DNA of 64,000 nucleotides from NCBI GenBank assembly GCA_948439405.1, contig CAOJNB010000005.1, positions 1-64,000 on the forward strand, given 5' to 3'. A program made the position numbers and the translations under genes. How positions within the stretch are numbered: the stretch's first letter is position 1; each line of letters begins with the position of its first letter. Source of the stretch: an uncultured Coriobacteriaceae bacterium. Its GTDB lineage: Bacteria > Actinomycetota > Coriobacteriia > Coriobacteriales > Atopobiaceae. Below are positions 1 through 11,426 of the stretch, in pieces. Below the pieces are notes generated by a model. The model saw nothing but the letters and a program-made list of their open reading frames with translations, was not told the origin of the DNA and made no database searches.

Positions 1-639
1 ATCCACCAGGACGGCGTGCTCAAGGCCCGCGACACCTACGAGATCATCGACCCCGAGGACGTCGGCGCCGCCGGCTCGGAGATCATCCTCTCCGCGCGCT
101 CCGGCCACGCCGCGCTGCGCCACCGCTTCACGGAGCTGGGCTACACCTTCGCGGACGAGGAGTTCGACGACGTCTACCGCCGCTTCCTCGAGATCGCCGA
201 CCAGAAGAAGGAGGTCTACGACCAGGACCTCGAGTCGATCGTCCAGGAGCGCCAGCGCGAGGTGGACGCCGTCTACACCCTGAACGCCCTGCAGATCCAG
301 TGCGGCGACCCGCTCGTGCCCAACGCGGTGGCCACCATCACCGACGAGGAGGGGACCACGCACGTGGTCTCCACCACCGGCGCCGGCCCCGTCGACGCGG
401 CCTACAAGGCCATCGACCAGGTCGTCTCCGTCCACGGCGACCTCCAGGAGTTCGCCGTCAAGGCCGTCACGCGCGGCATCGACGCGATCGGCGAGGTCAC
501 GGTACGCATCGTCAGCGACGACGGGAAGGTATTCACCGGCCGCGGCGCCGACAACGACATCATCGTCTCCAGCGCCAAGGCCTACCTCAACGCCATCAAC
601 CGCATGATCGCCACGACGCGCTCGCGCGAGGGCAAGTAG
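1..639 (+). CDS. leuA: 2-isopropylmalate synthase, C-terminal part (5' truncated by window)
   Basis: This is the end of LeuA, which condenses acetyl-CoA with 2-ketoisovalerate in the first committed step of leucine synthesis. The reading frame is open from base 1 and stops at 637-639, so the start lies outside the window. The segment IHQDGVLKARDTYEIIDPEDVG followed by SARSGHAALRHR is the typical end of the linker region. The remaining part (VDAVYTLNALQIQCGD onward) is the LeuA allosteric dimer domain, which normally binds leucine for feedback inhibition. It is the first visible gene of the branched-chain operon, 25 bp before ilvB. Assignment is by recognisable motifs and operon context; only about 212 residues of a protein of roughly 500 are present. 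Confidence 0.93.
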   Translation: MHQDGVLKARDTYEIIDPEDVGAAGSEIILSARSGHAALRHRFTELGYTFADEEFDDVYRRFLEIADQKKEVYDQDLESIVQERQREVDAVYTLNALQIQCGDPLVPNAVATITDEEGTTHVVSTTGAGPVDAAYKAIDQVVSVHGDLQEFAVKAVTRGIDAIGEVTVRIVSDDGKVFTGRGADNDIIVSSAKAYLNAINRMIATTRSREGK

Positions 640-664
640 CGCGGGCCGAAGGGAGCCATCTGCC

Positions 665-2356
665 ATGGAAGAGCTGACGGGCGCTCAGATCCTCGTCCAG
701 ACCCTGGTCGACCAGGGCGTGGACACCATCTTCGGATACCCCGGCGGCGCGGTGCTGGACATCTACGACGCCCTGTACCAGGCCCGGGACAAGATCCGCC
801 ACATCGAGACCACGCACGAGCAGCACGCGGCCCACGCCGCCGACGGCTACGCGCGGGCCACGGGGCTCACCGGCGTCGTGCTCGCCACCTCGGGGCCGGG
901 CGCCACGAACCTGGTGACGGGCATCGCGACGGCCTACCTCGACTCGGTCCCGCTGGTCGCCATCACCGGCAACGTGGGCAACGCCAACATCGGCACCGAC
1001 GCCTTCCAGGAGGTCGACATCACGGGCGTGACGCTGCCGATCACGAAGCACAACTACTTCGTGCGCGACGTCACCCGCCTCCAGGACGTCGTGCGCGAGG
1101 CCTTCGAGCTCGCGAGCTCGGGGCGCCCGGGCCCTGTCCTGATCGACATCCCCAAGGACGTCCAGGTCGCGCGCTGCGCCTTCGAGAGCCGCGAGCCCGT
1201 CGTCCCGGACCGTCCGAACGAGGTGGACGCCGCCTCGCTCGAGGAGGCCGCGGCCGTGATCGACGCCGCGCGGCGCCCCTTCATCTACTTCGGCGGCGGC
1301 GTCTCGGTGTCGGGGGCCGGCGACTGCGTCGCCGCGCTCGCCGAGCGCATCGGCGCCCCGATGGGCTGCTCGCTCATGGGCGTCTCCGCGGTGCCCACCG
1401 AGCACCCGCTGTTCCTGGGCATGCAGGGCATGCACGGGCACTACAGCTCGACGATGGCGATGAACGCCTGCGACTGCCTGATCGCGCTCGGCGTCCGCTT
1501 CAACGACCGCGTGACCGGCGACCGCACCCAGTTCGCCCCCAACCACAAGATCGTGCGCATCGACATCGACAGCTCCGAGATGAGCAAGACCGTCTACGAC
1601 CGCGTGGACCTGGTGGGCGACGTGGGGACCACCCTCGACGCCCTGCTCGGGCTCGTGCGTCCCAACACCCACGAGGAGTGGCGCCGCGAGGTCCGCGAGA
1701 TGCGCGCCCAGGAGAAGGGCTTCGCGGACTACCGCGAGACGCTGACCCCGAAGACGGTGATGGACACGATCAACGCCCGGCGCTCCCCGGAGATGCCCGT
1801 GGCCACCGACGTCGGCCAGCACCAGATGTGGGCTGCCCAGTACCTCTCCTTCTCCGAGCCGCGCACCTTCATCACCTCCGGCGGCCTGGGCACCATGGGC
1901 TTCGGCATGGGGGCCGCCATCGGCGCCCAGGTGGGCACCGACGCCCGCTCGATCCTCGTGACCGGCGACGGCTCGTTCGGCATGAACCTCAACGAGCTCT
2001 CGACCATGGCCGACCACGACCTGCCCGTCACCGTCGTGCTGCTGAACAACGGCGTGCTCGGCATGGTGCGCCAGTGGCAGACGCTGTTCTACGGCAAGCG
2101 CTACTCGCAGACGACGCTCGACCGCAAGGTCGACTACGTCGCGCTCGCCCGCGCCTTCGGCATCGAGGCGACCCACGTGGACACGGTCGCGGACTTCGAC
2201 GCCGCCCTGCAGGCCTCCCTCGCGTCCGACGGCCCCGCGCTGATCGAGTGCGCCATCGACGCCGACGAGTTCGTGGTGCCGATGGTGCCGCCCGGGGGCA
2301 CCGTGAGCGACCTGCTGGTGAACCTCGACGACATCCGCGCGAAGGTGGGTGAGTAA
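665..2356 (+). CDS. ilvB: Acetolactate synthase large (catalytic) subunit
   Basis: IlvB is the thiamine-diphosphate enzyme that makes acetolactate or acetohydroxybutyrate from pyruvate, the first common step of valine and isoleucine synthesis. The 563-residue length is normal for the family. The N-terminal domain shows FGYPGGAVLDIYDAL and the catalytic glutamate in THEQHAAHAADG (E52). The C-terminal ThDP/Mg motif starts with GDGSFGMNLNEL (about residue 434) and closes with LLNN, followed by the conserved VRQWQ. The ATG is preceded by a purine-rich GAAGGGAG about 8 bases upstream. The stop overlaps the ilvN start, so the catalytic and regulatory subunits are probably translationally coupled. 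Confidence 0.97.
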   Translation: MEELTGAQILVQTLVDQGVDTIFGYPGGAVLDIYDALYQARDKIRHIETTHEQHAAHAADGYARATGLTGVVLATSGPGATNLVTGIATAYLDSVPLVAITGNVGNANIGTDAFQEVDITGVTLPITKHNYFVRDVTRLQDVVREAFELASSGRPGPVLIDIPKDVQVARCAFESREPVVPDRPNEVDAASLEEAAAVIDAARRPFIYFGGGVSVSGAGDCVAALAERIGAPMGCSLMGVSAVPTEHPLFLGMQGMHGHYSSTMAMNACDCLIALGVRFNDRVTGDRTQFAPNHKIVRIDIDSSEMSKTVYDRVDLVGDVGTTLDALLGLVRPNTHEEWRREVREMRAQEKGFADYRETLTPKTVMDTINARRSPEMPVATDVGQHQMWAAQYLSFSEPRTFITSGGLGTMGFGMGAAIGAQVGTDARSILVTGDGSFGMNLNELSTMADHDLPVTVVLLNNGVLGMVRQWQTLFYGKRYSQTTLDRKVDYVALARAFGIEATHVDTVADFDAALQASLASDGPALIECAIDADEFVVPMVPPGGTVSDLLVNLDDIRAKVGE

Positions 2357-2870
2357 CGTGAAGACCTACAGCATCGCGATCATGGTGCGCAACGAGTTCG
2401 GCGTGCTCAACCGCGTCACGAGCATGTTCCGCCGGCGCCAGTTCAACATCGGGTGCCTCACCGTCTCGGAGACCGAGACCGAGGAGCTCTCCCGCATCAC
2501 CGTGCAGTTCGAGGGCGAGAGCGACCGCGCCAAGGAACAGCTCGTCGCCCAGCTCGCCAAGCTGCCCGACGTCATCTCCTTCAAGGAGTTCGACCCGGAC
2601 GAGTCGGTGAGCTGCGAGCTGCTGCTCATCAAGATGACCAACGACAACGAGACCCGCCCGCAGCTGCTCGACGCCGCCGACGCCTTCCACGCCAAGATCG
2701 TGGACTACACGCGCGACTCGATCATCTTCCGCATGGCGGGCACGAGCCACCGCATCGACAACTTCATCGACCTCATGCGCGACTTCGAGATCCTCGAGGT
2801 GTGCCGCACCGGCGTCGTCTCTCTGGAGCGGGGCTCGAAGGTGATGCGGGAGATGCCCGCCCTCTCGTAA
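2349..2870 (+). CDS. ilvN: Acetolactate synthase small (regulatory) subunit
   Basis: IlvN is the ACT-domain partner that activates IlvB and gives valine feedback inhibition. The protein of about 173 residues begins with an ACT domain ([16 protein letters not shown], then [13 protein letters not shown]) and ends with a second ACT-like C-terminal domain (about residues 80-165). The chosen GTG start at 2349 overlaps the end of ilvB by 8 bp; a second in-frame GTG at 2358 is a plausible alternative that would shorten the protein by three residues. There is a 71-bp gap to ilvC, which contains a short GC hairpin around 2870-2891. Confidence 0.95.
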   Translation: MSNVKTYSIAIMVRNEFGVLNRVTSMFRRRQFNIGCLTVSETETEELSRITVQFEGESDRAKEQLVAQLAKLPDVISFKEFDPDESVSCELLLIKMTNDNETRPQLLDAADAFHAKIVDYTRDSIIFRMAGTSHRIDNFIDLMRDFEILEVCRTGVVSLERGSKVMREMPALS

Positions 2871-2941
2871 CGCGCGGGAAAAACGCGCGCCGTATCGTAG
2901 GTACCGTGTTCATGGCATCGAAGCGAAAGGAAGCACCGACC

Positions 2942-3967
<1,026 letters not shown>

Positions 3968-3994
3968 CCCGCGCCTGACCCACCGACCGAGCCT

Positions 3995-4024
3995 CGGGGC
4001 CGGCGGGCGCGCCCGCCGGCCCCG
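3995..4024 (+). promoter_or_regulatory. 30-bp perfect palindrome between ilvC and ilvD
   Basis: Bases 3996-4008 (GGGGCCGGCGGGC) are exactly complementary to 4011-4023, and the palindrome extends one more pair to 3995/4024. It would form a very stable RNA hairpin immediately after the ilvC stop and 23 bp before the ilvD start. There is no run of T after it, so full intrinsic termination is doubtful. More likely roles (inference) are partial termination or protection of the ilvC transcript from 3' exonucleases, which would set a higher ilvC than ilvD level. Confidence 0.6.
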
Positions 4025-4046
4025 GCACCACCCAGGGAGGGGACCC

Positions 4047-5711
4047 ATGGACACCATCGCTAGCGACGCCATCAAGTTCGGGCCGGGCAACGCCGCCCAC
4101 CGCTCGCTCTTCCACGCGCTCGGCTGGACGGACGAGGAGATGCGCCGACCGCTCGTCGGCATCGTGAGCTCCCAGAACGAGGTCGTGCCCGGCCACATGA
4201 ACATCGACAAGGTGGTCGAGGCCGTGCGCATGGGCGTCGCGATGGCCGGCGGCATGCCGGTGGTGTTCCCCGCGATCGCGGTGTGTGACGGCATCGCGAT
4301 GGGCCACGAGGGCATGAAGTACTCGCTCGTCACCCGCGACCTCATCGCCGACTCCACGGAGTGCATGGCGCGCGCCCACGGCTTCGACGCGCTCGTGATG
4401 GTGCCCAACTGCGACAAGAACGTCCCGGGCCTGCTGATGGCCGCGGCGCGCATCAACGTGCCGACGGTCGTCGTCTCCGGCGGCCCGATGCTCGCCGGTC
4501 ACGTGGACGGCTGCAAGACCTCGCTGTCCTCCATGTTCGAGGCGCAGGGCTCCTACACCGCCGGGAAGATGAGCGAGGAGGAGCTCGAGGAGTACGCGCG
4601 CAAGGTGTGCCCCACCTGCGGCTCGTGCTCCGGGATGTACACCGCCAACTCGATGAACTGCCTCACCGAGGTGCTCGGCATGGGCCTCGCCGGCAACGGC
4701 ACCATCCCGGCGGTCCACTCCGCCCGCCTGGAGCTCGCCAAGCACGCCGGCATGGCGGTCATGGAGATGCTCGAGCGCGACATCCGCCCGCGCGACGTCA
4801 TGACGGAGGGCGCCTTCCGCAACGCCCTCACGGTCGACATGGCGCTCGGCTGCTCCACCAACTCGATGCTGCACCTGCCGGCCATCGCGCACGAGTGCGG
4901 CGTCGAGATCGACCTCGACATCGCCAACAGGATCTCCGAGCACACCCCCAACCTGTGCCACCTGGCGCCTGCCGGCCGCACCTACATGGAGGACCTGAAC
5001 GAGGCGGGCGGCGTCTACGCCGTGATGAACGAGCTCGCCAAGCGCGACCTGCTCGACCTCTCCTGCATGACGGTCACCGGCAGGACGGTGGGCGAGAACA
5101 TCGCCGGCTGCGAGGCGACCGACCACGAGACCATCCGCCCCGTCGACGACCCGTACTCCGAGACGGGCGGCATCGCCGTGCTGCGCGGCAACCTGGCGCC
5201 CGACGGCTGCGTCGTGAAGCGCTCCGCCGTCGCCCCCGAGATGCTCGTCCACGAGGGCCCCGCCCGCGTGTTCGAGAGCGAGGAGGAGGCCCAGGCCGCC
5301 ATCGACGCCGGCAGGATCAACCCCGGCGACGTCGTCGTGATCCGCTACGAGGGCCCGAAGGGCGGACCCGGCATGCGCGAGATGCTCAACCCCACCTCCG
5401 CCATCATGGGCATGGGGCTCGGCGAGAGCGTGGCGCTGATCACCGACGGCCGCTTCTCCGGCGCCACCCGCGGCGCCTGCCTGGGGCACGTCTCGCCCGA
5501 GGCCGCGAGCGGCGGGCCGATCGGCATCGTTCGCGAGGGCGACGTCATCTCGATCGACATCCCCAACTACTCCGTCGAGCTCAGGATCGACCAGGAGGAG
5601 TTCGACCGCCGCATGGCGGAGTTCGAGCCCGAGCGCAAGGAGCTCTCCGGCTACCTCAAGCGCTATGCGGCGCTCGTCTCCAGCGGCGCCACGGGCGCGG
5701 TCCTCAACTAG
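4047..5711 (+). CDS. ilvD: Dihydroxy-acid dehydratase
   Basis: IlvD dehydrates the dihydroxy acids to 2-ketoisovalerate and 2-keto-3-methylvalerate using an iron-sulfur cluster. The protein is 554 residues, standard for the IlvD/Edd family. Visible motifs are [11 protein letters not shown] (C122), [15 protein letters not shown] (C191 and C194) and [11 protein letters not shown] near the C-terminus. The ATG follows a strong GGGAGGGGA ribosome site. The gene is the last of the common ilv steps in this operon and is followed 15 bp later by an ATPase gene not obviously part of the pathway. Confidence 0.97.
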   Translation: MDTIASDAIKFGPGNAAHRSLFHALGWTDEEMRRPLVGIVSSQNEVVPGHMNIDKVVEAVRMGVAMAGGMPVVFPAIAVCDGIAMGHEGMKYSLVTRDLIADSTECMARAHGFDALVMVPNCDKNVPGLLMAAARINVPTVVVSGGPMLAGHVDGCKTSLSSMFEAQGSYTAGKMSEEELEEYARKVCPTCGSCSGMYTANSMNCLTEVLGMGLAGNGTIPAVHSARLELAKHAGMAVMEMLERDIRPRDVMTEGAFRNALTVDMALGCSTNSMLHLPAIAHECGVEIDLDIANRISEHTPNLCHLAPAGRTYMEDLNEAGGVYAVMNELAKRDLLDLSCMTVTGRTVGENIAGCEATDHETIRPVDDPYSETGGIAVLRGNLAPDGCVVKRSAVAPEMLVHEGPARVFESEEEAQAAIDAGRINPGDVVVIRYEGPKGGPGMREMLNPTSAIMGMGLGESVALITDGRFSGATRGACLGHVSPEAASGGPIGIVREGDVISIDIPNYSVELRIDQEEFDRRMAEFEPERKELSGYLKRYAALVSSGATGAVLN

Positions 5712-5726
5712 CGGCGGGAGGCGCGC

Positions 5727-6929
5727 ATGACCCTCGACCGCCTCGTCGCGCTCGGGCGCGACCTCGCGTCCCTCGCCGTGTTCCGCGCGCTGCTCGACGA
5801 CCCGGTGGTCGACGGGCTGCGCCGCCACCTCGACGCCGCGGCCCGCGGCGGCGACGTCGACGCCTACGCGGGCGCGGTCGCGGCCCTCTACGCCTCGGGG
5901 AAGGGCTCGCTCGCCCGCTACGTGCGCGACGCCGTCCTCGAGGACGAGAACCCCTACCTGCTGCGCCGCGGGGCGGGCGAGGAGGTGCCCCCCAGCATGG
6001 AGGCCTCCGTGACCCGCGAGCTCGCCGTGCTGGGCAGGCTCGCCGAGCTCGCGCCGGACGACTTCGCCTGCTCGGGCGACCTGCTCGACGCGGACCGCAT
6101 CCCCGGCTACGAGCTCGAGCGCGTGGACCTCGAGGCCGACTACGCCGCCCGCATCGCCGAGGTCGGCGTGCGCGGCTACGGGATCTACGCGCGCCACCAC
6201 GTGTTCGACGTCGACGGCGAGGGCCGCATCCGCCCGGTGCGCTACCCGGACCCGATCCGCCTCTCGGACCTGGTGGACTACGAGCGCGAGCGCGCCCAGA
6301 TCCTCGAGAACACCGAGGCGCTGCTCAAGGGGCTGCCGGCGGCCAACATCCTGCTCACCGGCGACGCCGGAACGGGCAAGAGCTCCACGGTCAAGGCGGT
6401 CGCCAACGAGCTCGCCGACCGCGGGCTGCGCATCCTGGAGGTCCGCAAGGAGCAGCTCCACGAGATCCCGGGCATCCTCGACGCCCTCACGCGCAACCCG
6501 CTCAAGTTCGTCATCTTCATCGACGACCTCTCGTTCTCCGCCAACGACGACGACTTCGCCGCGCTCAAGGCGATCCTCGAGGGGTCGGTCTCGTCCAAGT
6601 CCGACAACGTGGCGATCTACGCCACGAGCAACCGCCGCCACCTCGTGCGCGAGCGCTTCAGCGACCGGGAGGGCGACGACATCCACCGCAACGACACCAT
6701 GCAGGAGATCATCTCCCTCTCGGACCGCTTCGGGCTCAGGATCTCGTTCAGCCGTCCGGACAAGGAGACCTACCTGCGCATCGTCCGCAAGCTCGCCGCC
6801 GACGCCGGCGTCGCCGTCGCGGGCGAGGAGCTCGACCTGCTGGCCGAGCGCTTCGCCACCCGCCGCGGCAGCCGCTCGGCGCGCGGCGCGCGCCAGTTCG
6901 TCGACTCGCTCGTAGCGAAGGGAGAGTGA
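5727..6929 (+). CDS. DUF815-family AAA+ ATPase
   Basis: A 400-residue protein with a Walker A motif [17 protein letters not shown] (about residues 209-225) and Walker [12 protein letters not shown] (about residue 258). The AAA core ends with the sensor-like stretch [11 protein letters not shown]. This arrangement, a helical N-terminal 180 residues followed by one AAA domain, matches the DUF815 family of predicted P-loop ATPases, whose cellular role is not established. It sits between ilvD and manA with short spacings (15 and 6 bp) and so is probably co-transcribed with the ilv/leu genes. Nothing in the sequence ties it to amino-acid synthesis. The family assignment is fairly firm, the function unknown. 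Confidence 0.85.
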   Translation: MTLDRLVALGRDLASLAVFRALLDDPVVDGLRRHLDAAARGGDVDAYAGAVAALYASGKGSLARYVRDAVLEDENPYLLRRGAGEEVPPSMEASVTRELAVLGRLAELAPDDFACSGDLLDADRIPGYELERVDLEADYAARIAEVGVRGYGIYARHHVFDVDGEGRIRPVRYPDPIRLSDLVDYERERAQILENTEALLKGLPAANILLTGDAGTGKSSTVKAVANELADRGLRILEVRKEQLHEIPGILDALTRNPLKFVIFIDDLSFSANDDDFAALKAILEGSVSSKSDNVAIYATSNRRHLVRERFSDREGDDIHRNDTMQEIISLSDRFGLRISFSRPDKETYLRIVRKLAADAGVAVAGEELDLLAERFATRRGSRSARGARQFVDSLVAKGE

Positions 6930-6935
6930 CCGTCC

Positions 6936-7877
6936 ATGCCGTACCCGCTGCTGACGGAGCCCATCTACTCGAAGACCATCTGGGCCGGGACCGGCCTCGA
7001 CGCCGTGCGCGGCGAGGAGGCCGCCGGCGCCGGCGCGAGCTGGGAGGTGTCGGTGCGCGCCGACAGCGCCTCGCCCGTCGCCAACGGCCCGCTCGCGGGC
7101 CGCACCCTCTGGGAGCTCGTGCGCGAGGACCCGGCCGGGATGCTCGGCGACGCCCGCGAGGAGCAGATCATGCGCGTCGGCATCCTCGACGCCGGCGAGC
7201 CGCTGTCCGTCCAGGTCCACCCCGACGAGGCCTACGCCCAGGAACACGAGGGCGACCACGGCAAGAACGAGAGCTGGTACGTCGTGGCCGCCGAGCCCGG
7301 CGCCCGCATCGTCGCCGGCTGCGACCTCTCCACGACCGACGAGGTGCGCGCCGCGGTCGAGGACGGGACGATCGGCGACCACCTCGTCCGCCTCGACGTG
7401 GCGGCGGGCGACTTCGCCCACGTGAGCCAGGGCGAGCTGCACGCGCTGGGCGCCGGCGTCCTGGCCGTCGAGATGTCGACCAACTCCGACACCACCTACC
7501 GCTTCTACGACTACGACCGCATCGACGCCCAGGGCAACAAGCGCGAGCTGCACGTCGAGAAGGCGCTCGAGGTGTGCGACCCGCACGCCGCGAGCGAGGT
7601 CACCCACCACCCGCTGGGGACCCGCGCCGAGACGGGCGTCCAGACCCTCGTCGCGTGCGACCAGTACGTGCTCGAGCTCGTCGACGTCGCGGGAGAGGTG
7701 CGCCTGTCCTGCGACGGCACGCCGGACTACCTCACCGTCGTCGACGGCTCCTGCACGGTGCGCGGCGGCGACGGCGAGGCCGAGGTCCCCTACCTGCGCA
7801 GCGTGTTCGTGCCCGCCGGCGTGGGGGAGTACGTGATCGAAGGAACGTGCCGCGTGATGCGCGGGCGCGCGCTCTAG
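6936..7877 (+). CDS. manA: Type I mannose-6-phosphate isomerase (cupin)
   Basis: This 313-residue protein belongs to the short bacterial type I phosphomannose isomerase family, which interconverts fructose-6-phosphate and mannose-6-phosphate with a zinc ion. The metal-binding region is visible as [25 protein letters not shown], with the paired histidine/glutamate ligands, followed by [10 protein letters not shown]. The C-terminal part is a second cupin-like barrel. The family usually has 310-320 residues, so the gene looks intact. It lies 6 bp after the DUF815 ATPase and 15 bp before leuC, inside the ilv/leu operon. A specific link to leucine synthesis is not apparent; it may supply mannose for cell-envelope glycans. 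Confidence 0.85.
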   Translation: MPYPLLTEPIYSKTIWAGTGLDAVRGEEAAGAGASWEVSVRADSASPVANGPLAGRTLWELVREDPAGMLGDAREEQIMRVGILDAGEPLSVQVHPDEAYAQEHEGDHGKNESWYVVAAEPGARIVAGCDLSTTDEVRAAVEDGTIGDHLVRLDVAAGDFAHVSQGELHALGAGVLAVEMSTNSDTTYRFYDYDRIDAQGNKRELHVEKALEVCDPHAASEVTHHPLGTRAETGVQTLVACDQYVLELVDVAGEVRLSCDGTPDYLTVVDGSCTVRGGDGEAEVPYLRSVFVPAGVGEYVIEGTCRVMRGRAL

Positions 7878-7892
7878 CAGGGAGGAATGCGA

Positions 7893-9161
7893 ATGCCACG
7901 ACCCATGACGATGGCGGAGAAGATCCTGGCCGCCCACGCCGGGCTCGACGAGGTCCGCCCCGGCCAGCTCGTCGAGTGCGACCTCGACCTGGTGCTCGCC
8001 AACGACATCACCGCCCCGATCGCGATCAGGACGTTCCGGGAGCTCGGCGTCGAGCGCGTGTTCGACCGCGACCGCGTGTGCCTGGTCCCCGACCACTACG
8101 CGCCCAACAAGGACATCAAGAGCGCCGAGCAGACGAAGGTCATGCGCGACTTCGCCCACGAGCAGGGCATCACGCACTACTGGGAGCAGGGCTGCGTCGG
8201 AATCGAGCACGCGCTGCTGCCCGAGACGGGCACCGTGGTCCCCGGCGACCTCGTGATCGGCGCGGACTCGCACACCTGCACCTACGGCGCGCTGGGCGCC
8301 TTCGCCACGGGCGTGGGCTCCACCGACGCCGGCGTGGGCCTCGCGACCGGCCGCGCCTGGTTCAAGGTGCCGCCCACCGTCCGCATCGAGGTCGAGGGCG
8401 AGCTGCCCGCGGGCGCCACCGGCAAGGACGTCATCCTCCACGTGATCGGCAAGATCGGCGTGGACGGCGCACTCTACCAGGCGATGGAGTTCTGCGGCTC
8501 GGCCATCCGCTCGCTGTCGATGGAGCAGCGCATGACGATCTCCAACATGGCGATCGAGGCGGGCGGCAAGGCGGGCCTCATCGAGGTCGACGACGTCGCG
8601 CGCGCCTGGCTCGACGGCCGCTGCCAGCGCCCCTACGTGGAGTACCACTCCGACGCGGACGCCGAGTACGCCGAGGTCGTGCGCATCGACGCTGCCGACG
8701 TGCGGCCCTGCGTGGCCTGGCCGCACCTGCCCTCCAACGTGCGTCCCGTGGCCGAGAGCCGCGAGGTCTCGATCGACCAGGCCGTGATCGGCAGCTGCAC
8801 CAACGGCCGCATCGAGGACATGCGCGCCGCAGCCGAGGTGCTCTCCGGCAGGAGGGTGGCCGACGGCGTCCGCTGCATCGTGATCCCCGCCACCCAGGCC
8901 GTCTTCAAGCAGTGCATCGCCGAGGGCCTCGCCGACGCCTTCATCGACGCCGGCTGCGTCTTCTCGACCCCGACCTGCGGCCCCTGCCTGGGCGGCTACA
9001 TGGGCATCCTGGCCGCCGGCGAGCGCTGCGTGTCCACCACGAACCGCAACTTCGTCGGACGCATGGGCGACACCACGAGCGAGGTCTACCTCGCCAGCCC
9101 CGCCGTCGCCGCCGCGAGCGCCGTGGCCGGCCACATCGCCCTGCCCGACGACCTGGACTAG
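7893..9161 (+). CDS. leuC: 3-isopropylmalate dehydratase large subunit
   Basis: LeuC, with LeuD, isomerises 2-isopropylmalate to 3-isopropylmalate through a [4Fe-4S] cluster. The protein of about 422 residues is the shorter archaeal/HacA-like form rather than the 466-residue enterobacterial form. Cluster ligands are visible as [10 protein letters not shown] (C302) and [11 protein letters not shown] (C362 and C365). The [18 protein letters not shown] segment is the conserved substrate-binding stretch. The ATG at 7893 is preceded by GGAGG seven bases upstream; the ATG at 7887 lies directly against that ribosome site and is less likely. leuD follows after 11 bp. Confidence 0.95.
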   Translation: MPRPMTMAEKILAAHAGLDEVRPGQLVECDLDLVLANDITAPIAIRTFRELGVERVFDRDRVCLVPDHYAPNKDIKSAEQTKVMRDFAHEQGITHYWEQGCVGIEHALLPETGTVVPGDLVIGADSHTCTYGALGAFATGVGSTDAGVGLATGRAWFKVPPTVRIEVEGELPAGATGKDVILHVIGKIGVDGALYQAMEFCGSAIRSLSMEQRMTISNMAIEAGGKAGLIEVDDVARAWLDGRCQRPYVEYHSDADAEYAEVVRIDAADVRPCVAWPHLPSNVRPVAESREVSIDQAVIGSCTNGRIEDMRAAAEVLSGRRVADGVRCIVIPATQAVFKQCIAEGLADAFIDAGCVFSTPTCGPCLGGYMGILAAGERCVSTTNRNFVGRMGDTTSEVYLASPAVAAASAVAGHIALPDDLD

Positions 9162-9172
9162 AGGAGCTTGGC

Positions 9173-9676
9173 ATGAACTACGAGGGCACCGTCTTCCGCT
9201 ACGGCCGCGACGTCGACACCGACGTCATCATCCCGGCGCGCTACCTCAACACCTCCGATCCCGCGGAGCTCGCGAAGCACGCGATGGAGGACCTCGACCC
9301 CACCTTCGCGGGCCGCGTGCAGGCGGGCGACATCATCGTCGCCGACGAGAACTTCGGCTGCGGATCGAGCCGCGAGCACGCGCCCGTCGCGATCAAGGCC
9401 GCCGGCGTGAGCTGCGTCATCGCGCGGAGCTTCGCGCGCATCTTCTACCGCAACTCGATCAACACGGGCCTCGCCATCCTCGAGTGCCCCGAGGCCTGCG
9501 ACGCAATCTCGGACGGCGACCGCGTTGCCGTCGACACCGACACCGGCGAGATCCGCGACCTGACGACCGGGCAGAGCTTCACCGCGGAGCCCTTCCCGCC
9601 CTTCATCGCCGAGATCATCCAGGCCGGCGGCCTCGTGGAGCGCACCCGCGCGAAGCTCGCCGGCAGGGCCGAGTAG
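9173..9676 (+). CDS. leuD: 3-isopropylmalate dehydratase small subunit
   Basis: LeuD is the swivelling small subunit of isopropylmalate isomerase. The 167-residue length matches the small HacB/LeuD2 type that pairs with the short LeuC found just upstream. Typical motifs are [17 protein letters not shown] near the N-terminus and [16 protein letters not shown], which carries the conserved serine/arginine substrate-binding residues. The ATG at 9173 has GAGGAG eight bases upstream. Many longer in-frame starts exist upstream because GC-rich DNA leaves frames open, but they run through leuC and are not credible. Confidence 0.96.
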   Translation: MNYEGTVFRYGRDVDTDVIIPARYLNTSDPAELAKHAMEDLDPTFAGRVQAGDIIVADENFGCGSSREHAPVAIKAAGVSCVIARSFARIFYRNSINTGLAILECPEACDAISDGDRVAVDTDTGEIRDLTTGQSFTAEPFPPFIAEIIQAGGLVERTRAKLAGRAE

Positions 9677-9686
9677 GGGAGGGGAC

Positions 9687-10796
9687 GTGAGCGAGACTTA
9701 CCGCATCTGCACGCTCCCCGGCGACGGGATCGGCCCCGAGATCATCGCCGAGGGCAAGCGCGTGCTCGCCGCCGTCGGCGAGCGCCACGGGGTGACCTTC
9801 TCCTGCGAGGACCACCTGATCGGCGGCTCCGCCATCGACGCGCGCGGCACGGCGCTGCCCGACGAGACCCTCGAGGCGGCGCGCGCGGCCGACGCGGTGC
9901 TGCTCGCCTCGGTGGGCGGGCCCAAGTGGGACACGACCGACCCGGCCGCCCCGCGCCCCGAGCAGGGGCTGCTCGCCATCCGCAAGGAGCTCGGGCTCTA
10001 CACCAACCTGCGCCCGGTGCAGATCTTCGCCGCCCTCGCAGACGCCTCCACGCTGCGCCCCGAGGTGGTCGACGGCGTCGACATGATGATCGTGCGCGAG
10101 CTCACCGGCGGCCTGTACTTCGGGCGCCGCGAGCGCCTCTACGACGAGGAGGGCGCGGGCCCGGGCGGCGCCTCCGGCCAGCGCGCCTACGACACGCTCG
10201 AGTACCGCGAGTACGAGGTCGACCGCATCGCCCGCCAGGCCTTCGAGGCGGCCCGCAAGCGCCGCGGCAAGGTGTCGAGCGTCGACAAGGCGAACGTGCT
10301 CGAGACGAGCCGCATGTGGCGCGAGCTCGTCCACCGCATCCACGACGAGGACTACCCGGACGTCGAGCTCGAGGATGTGCTCGTCGACAACGCCGCGATG
10401 CAGCTGATCAACCGACCGGCCGACTTCGACGTCGTGGTGACCGAGAACATGTTCGGCGACATCCTCTCCGACGAGGCGGCCCAGATCACCGGCTCGCTCG
10501 GCATGCTCGCGAGCGCCAGCCTCGGCGACGGGGTCGCCCTCTACGAGCCGAGCCACGGCTCGGCTCCCGACATCGCCGGGAAGGGGATCGCCAACCCGCT
10601 CGCGCAGATTCTCTCGGTGGAGATGATGCTGCGCTACAGCTTCGACATGGGGGAGGCCGCCGACGACGTGCGCCGCGCGGTGACCGCCGTGCTCGACGAG
10701 GGCTGGCGCACGGCCGACATCGCCGACGAGTCGACGCCCGCCGACCGCGTCCTGGGGACGCGCGCGATGGGGGACCAGGTGGTCGCCCACCTGTAG
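9687..10796 (+). CDS. leuB: 3-isopropylmalate dehydrogenase
   Basis: LeuB oxidatively decarboxylates 3-isopropylmalate to 2-ketoisocaproate with NAD+. The 369-residue protein begins with the usual [10 protein letters not shown] stretch. It contains the substrate loop [10 protein letters not shown], the catalytic lysine region [10 protein letters not shown] and the metal-binding [22 protein letters not shown]. The cofactor-binding loop [18 protein letters not shown] is complete. The start is a GTG at 9687 with GGGGAGGGG immediately upstream. It is the last gene of the operon; an intrinsic-terminator-like hairpin follows 22 bp after the stop. Confidence 0.96.
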   Translation: MSETYRICTLPGDGIGPEIIAEGKRVLAAVGERHGVTFSCEDHLIGGSAIDARGTALPDETLEAARAADAVLLASVGGPKWDTTDPAAPRPEQGLLAIRKELGLYTNLRPVQIFAALADASTLRPEVVDGVDMMIVRELTGGLYFGRRERLYDEEGAGPGGASGQRAYDTLEYREYEVDRIARQAFEAARKRRGKVSSVDKANVLETSRMWRELVHRIHDEDYPDVELEDVLVDNAAMQLINRPADFDVVVTENMFGDILSDEAAQITGSLGMLASASLGDGVALYEPSHGSAPDIAGKGIANPLAQILSVEMMLRYSFDMGEAADDVRRAVTAVLDEGWRTADIADESTPADRVLGTRAMGDQVVAHL

Positions 10797-10817
10797 CGAC
10801 GGATCGAGGTGTGATGC

Positions 10818-10847
10818 GGGGGCGCCTGGCACACGCCGGGCGCCCTC
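10818..10847 (+). terminator. Terminator after leuB
   Basis: GC-rich arms 10818-10829 and 10836-10847 pair almost completely (one G-T pair and one mismatch) around a six-base loop, followed by GTTTGTTGC. Its position just after leuB marks the end of the ilv/leu operon. Confidence 0.75.
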
Positions 10848-10945
10848 GTTTGTTGCTCAACGGAATCCCGACTTCCTGCCGTAGGGTCTTGGGCGTGCCC
10901 CAGTGAGAGGGGACCGTCGGAAACGAGAGAGAAGGGCTTCCGTCC

Positions 10946-11221
10946 ATGAACCTGTTCACCCAGAAGAGCGCCATCGGCAGGGCCGTTGCTATCGCCGGCA
11001 TCGTTATGCTCGCCCTTGCCGCCATAGAACTGCTCGAGAACCTCGGATACCTATTCGAGAGTTTCGTGGATTCGAGCACGATGGGCATGGCGTACTTGCT
11101 TGAAATGCTCACGTACGGCGACATCGCCATATTTGTCTCTACCGGCCTGCTGCTGCTCGGCCTCGGCGAGGTCATCCGCCTGCTGAGCGTCGCCGCCGGC
11201 GAGGAGGGGGCCGGGAAGTAG
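10946..11221 (+). CDS. Small two-segment membrane protein, function unknown
   Basis: A 91-residue protein with two hydrophobic segments, at about residues 13-31 (AVAIAGIVMLALAAIELLE) and 58-80 (IAIFVSTGLLLLGLGEVIRLL), and a short charged C-terminus. No family was recognised. The ATG is preceded by GAAGGG about 10 bases upstream. Codon use is less biased toward GC than in the flanking operons (several ATA, ATT and TTC/TTT choices), which may indicate later acquisition. It stands alone between two terminators, so it is probably a single-gene transcript. A predicted inner-membrane location is all that can be supported. Confidence 0.7.
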   Translation: MNLFTQKSAIGRAVAIAGIVMLALAAIELLENLGYLFESFVDSSTMGMAYLLEMLTYGDIAIFVSTGLLLLGLGEVIRLLSVAAGEEGAGK

Positions 11222-11252
11222 GGGATCGCCTGCGATCACGCCTGCGCGCATC

Positions 11253-11282
11253 GAGAGAGCCGCCCATCAGGGCGGCTCTCTC
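11253..11282 (+). terminator. Terminator after the small membrane protein gene
   Basis: A perfect 13-bp stem (11253-11265 with 11270-11282) closes a four-base ATCA loop and is followed by CTAT. This is an intrinsic-terminator-like hairpin separating the membrane protein gene from the division gene downstream. Confidence 0.85.
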
Positions 11283-11426
11283 CTATGGCGGGAGCGCGTC
11301 CGGGAGGTCGTCGCCCGGCGGGACGAGTTCCGTGCAATCCGAAATTGCGGGCGCCCGCGACCCGTCCCCTGCAATAGAATGACAGCCAAGTACTTGCCAC
11401 GCACACACAACTGGGACGAAGCAGGC

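Noticed and set aside
4361-9172. Long plus-strand frame upstream of and in frame with leuD
   Set aside because: Arg/Pro/Gly/His-rich shadow running through ilvD, DUF815, manA and leuC; only the part from 9173 is the real leuD.
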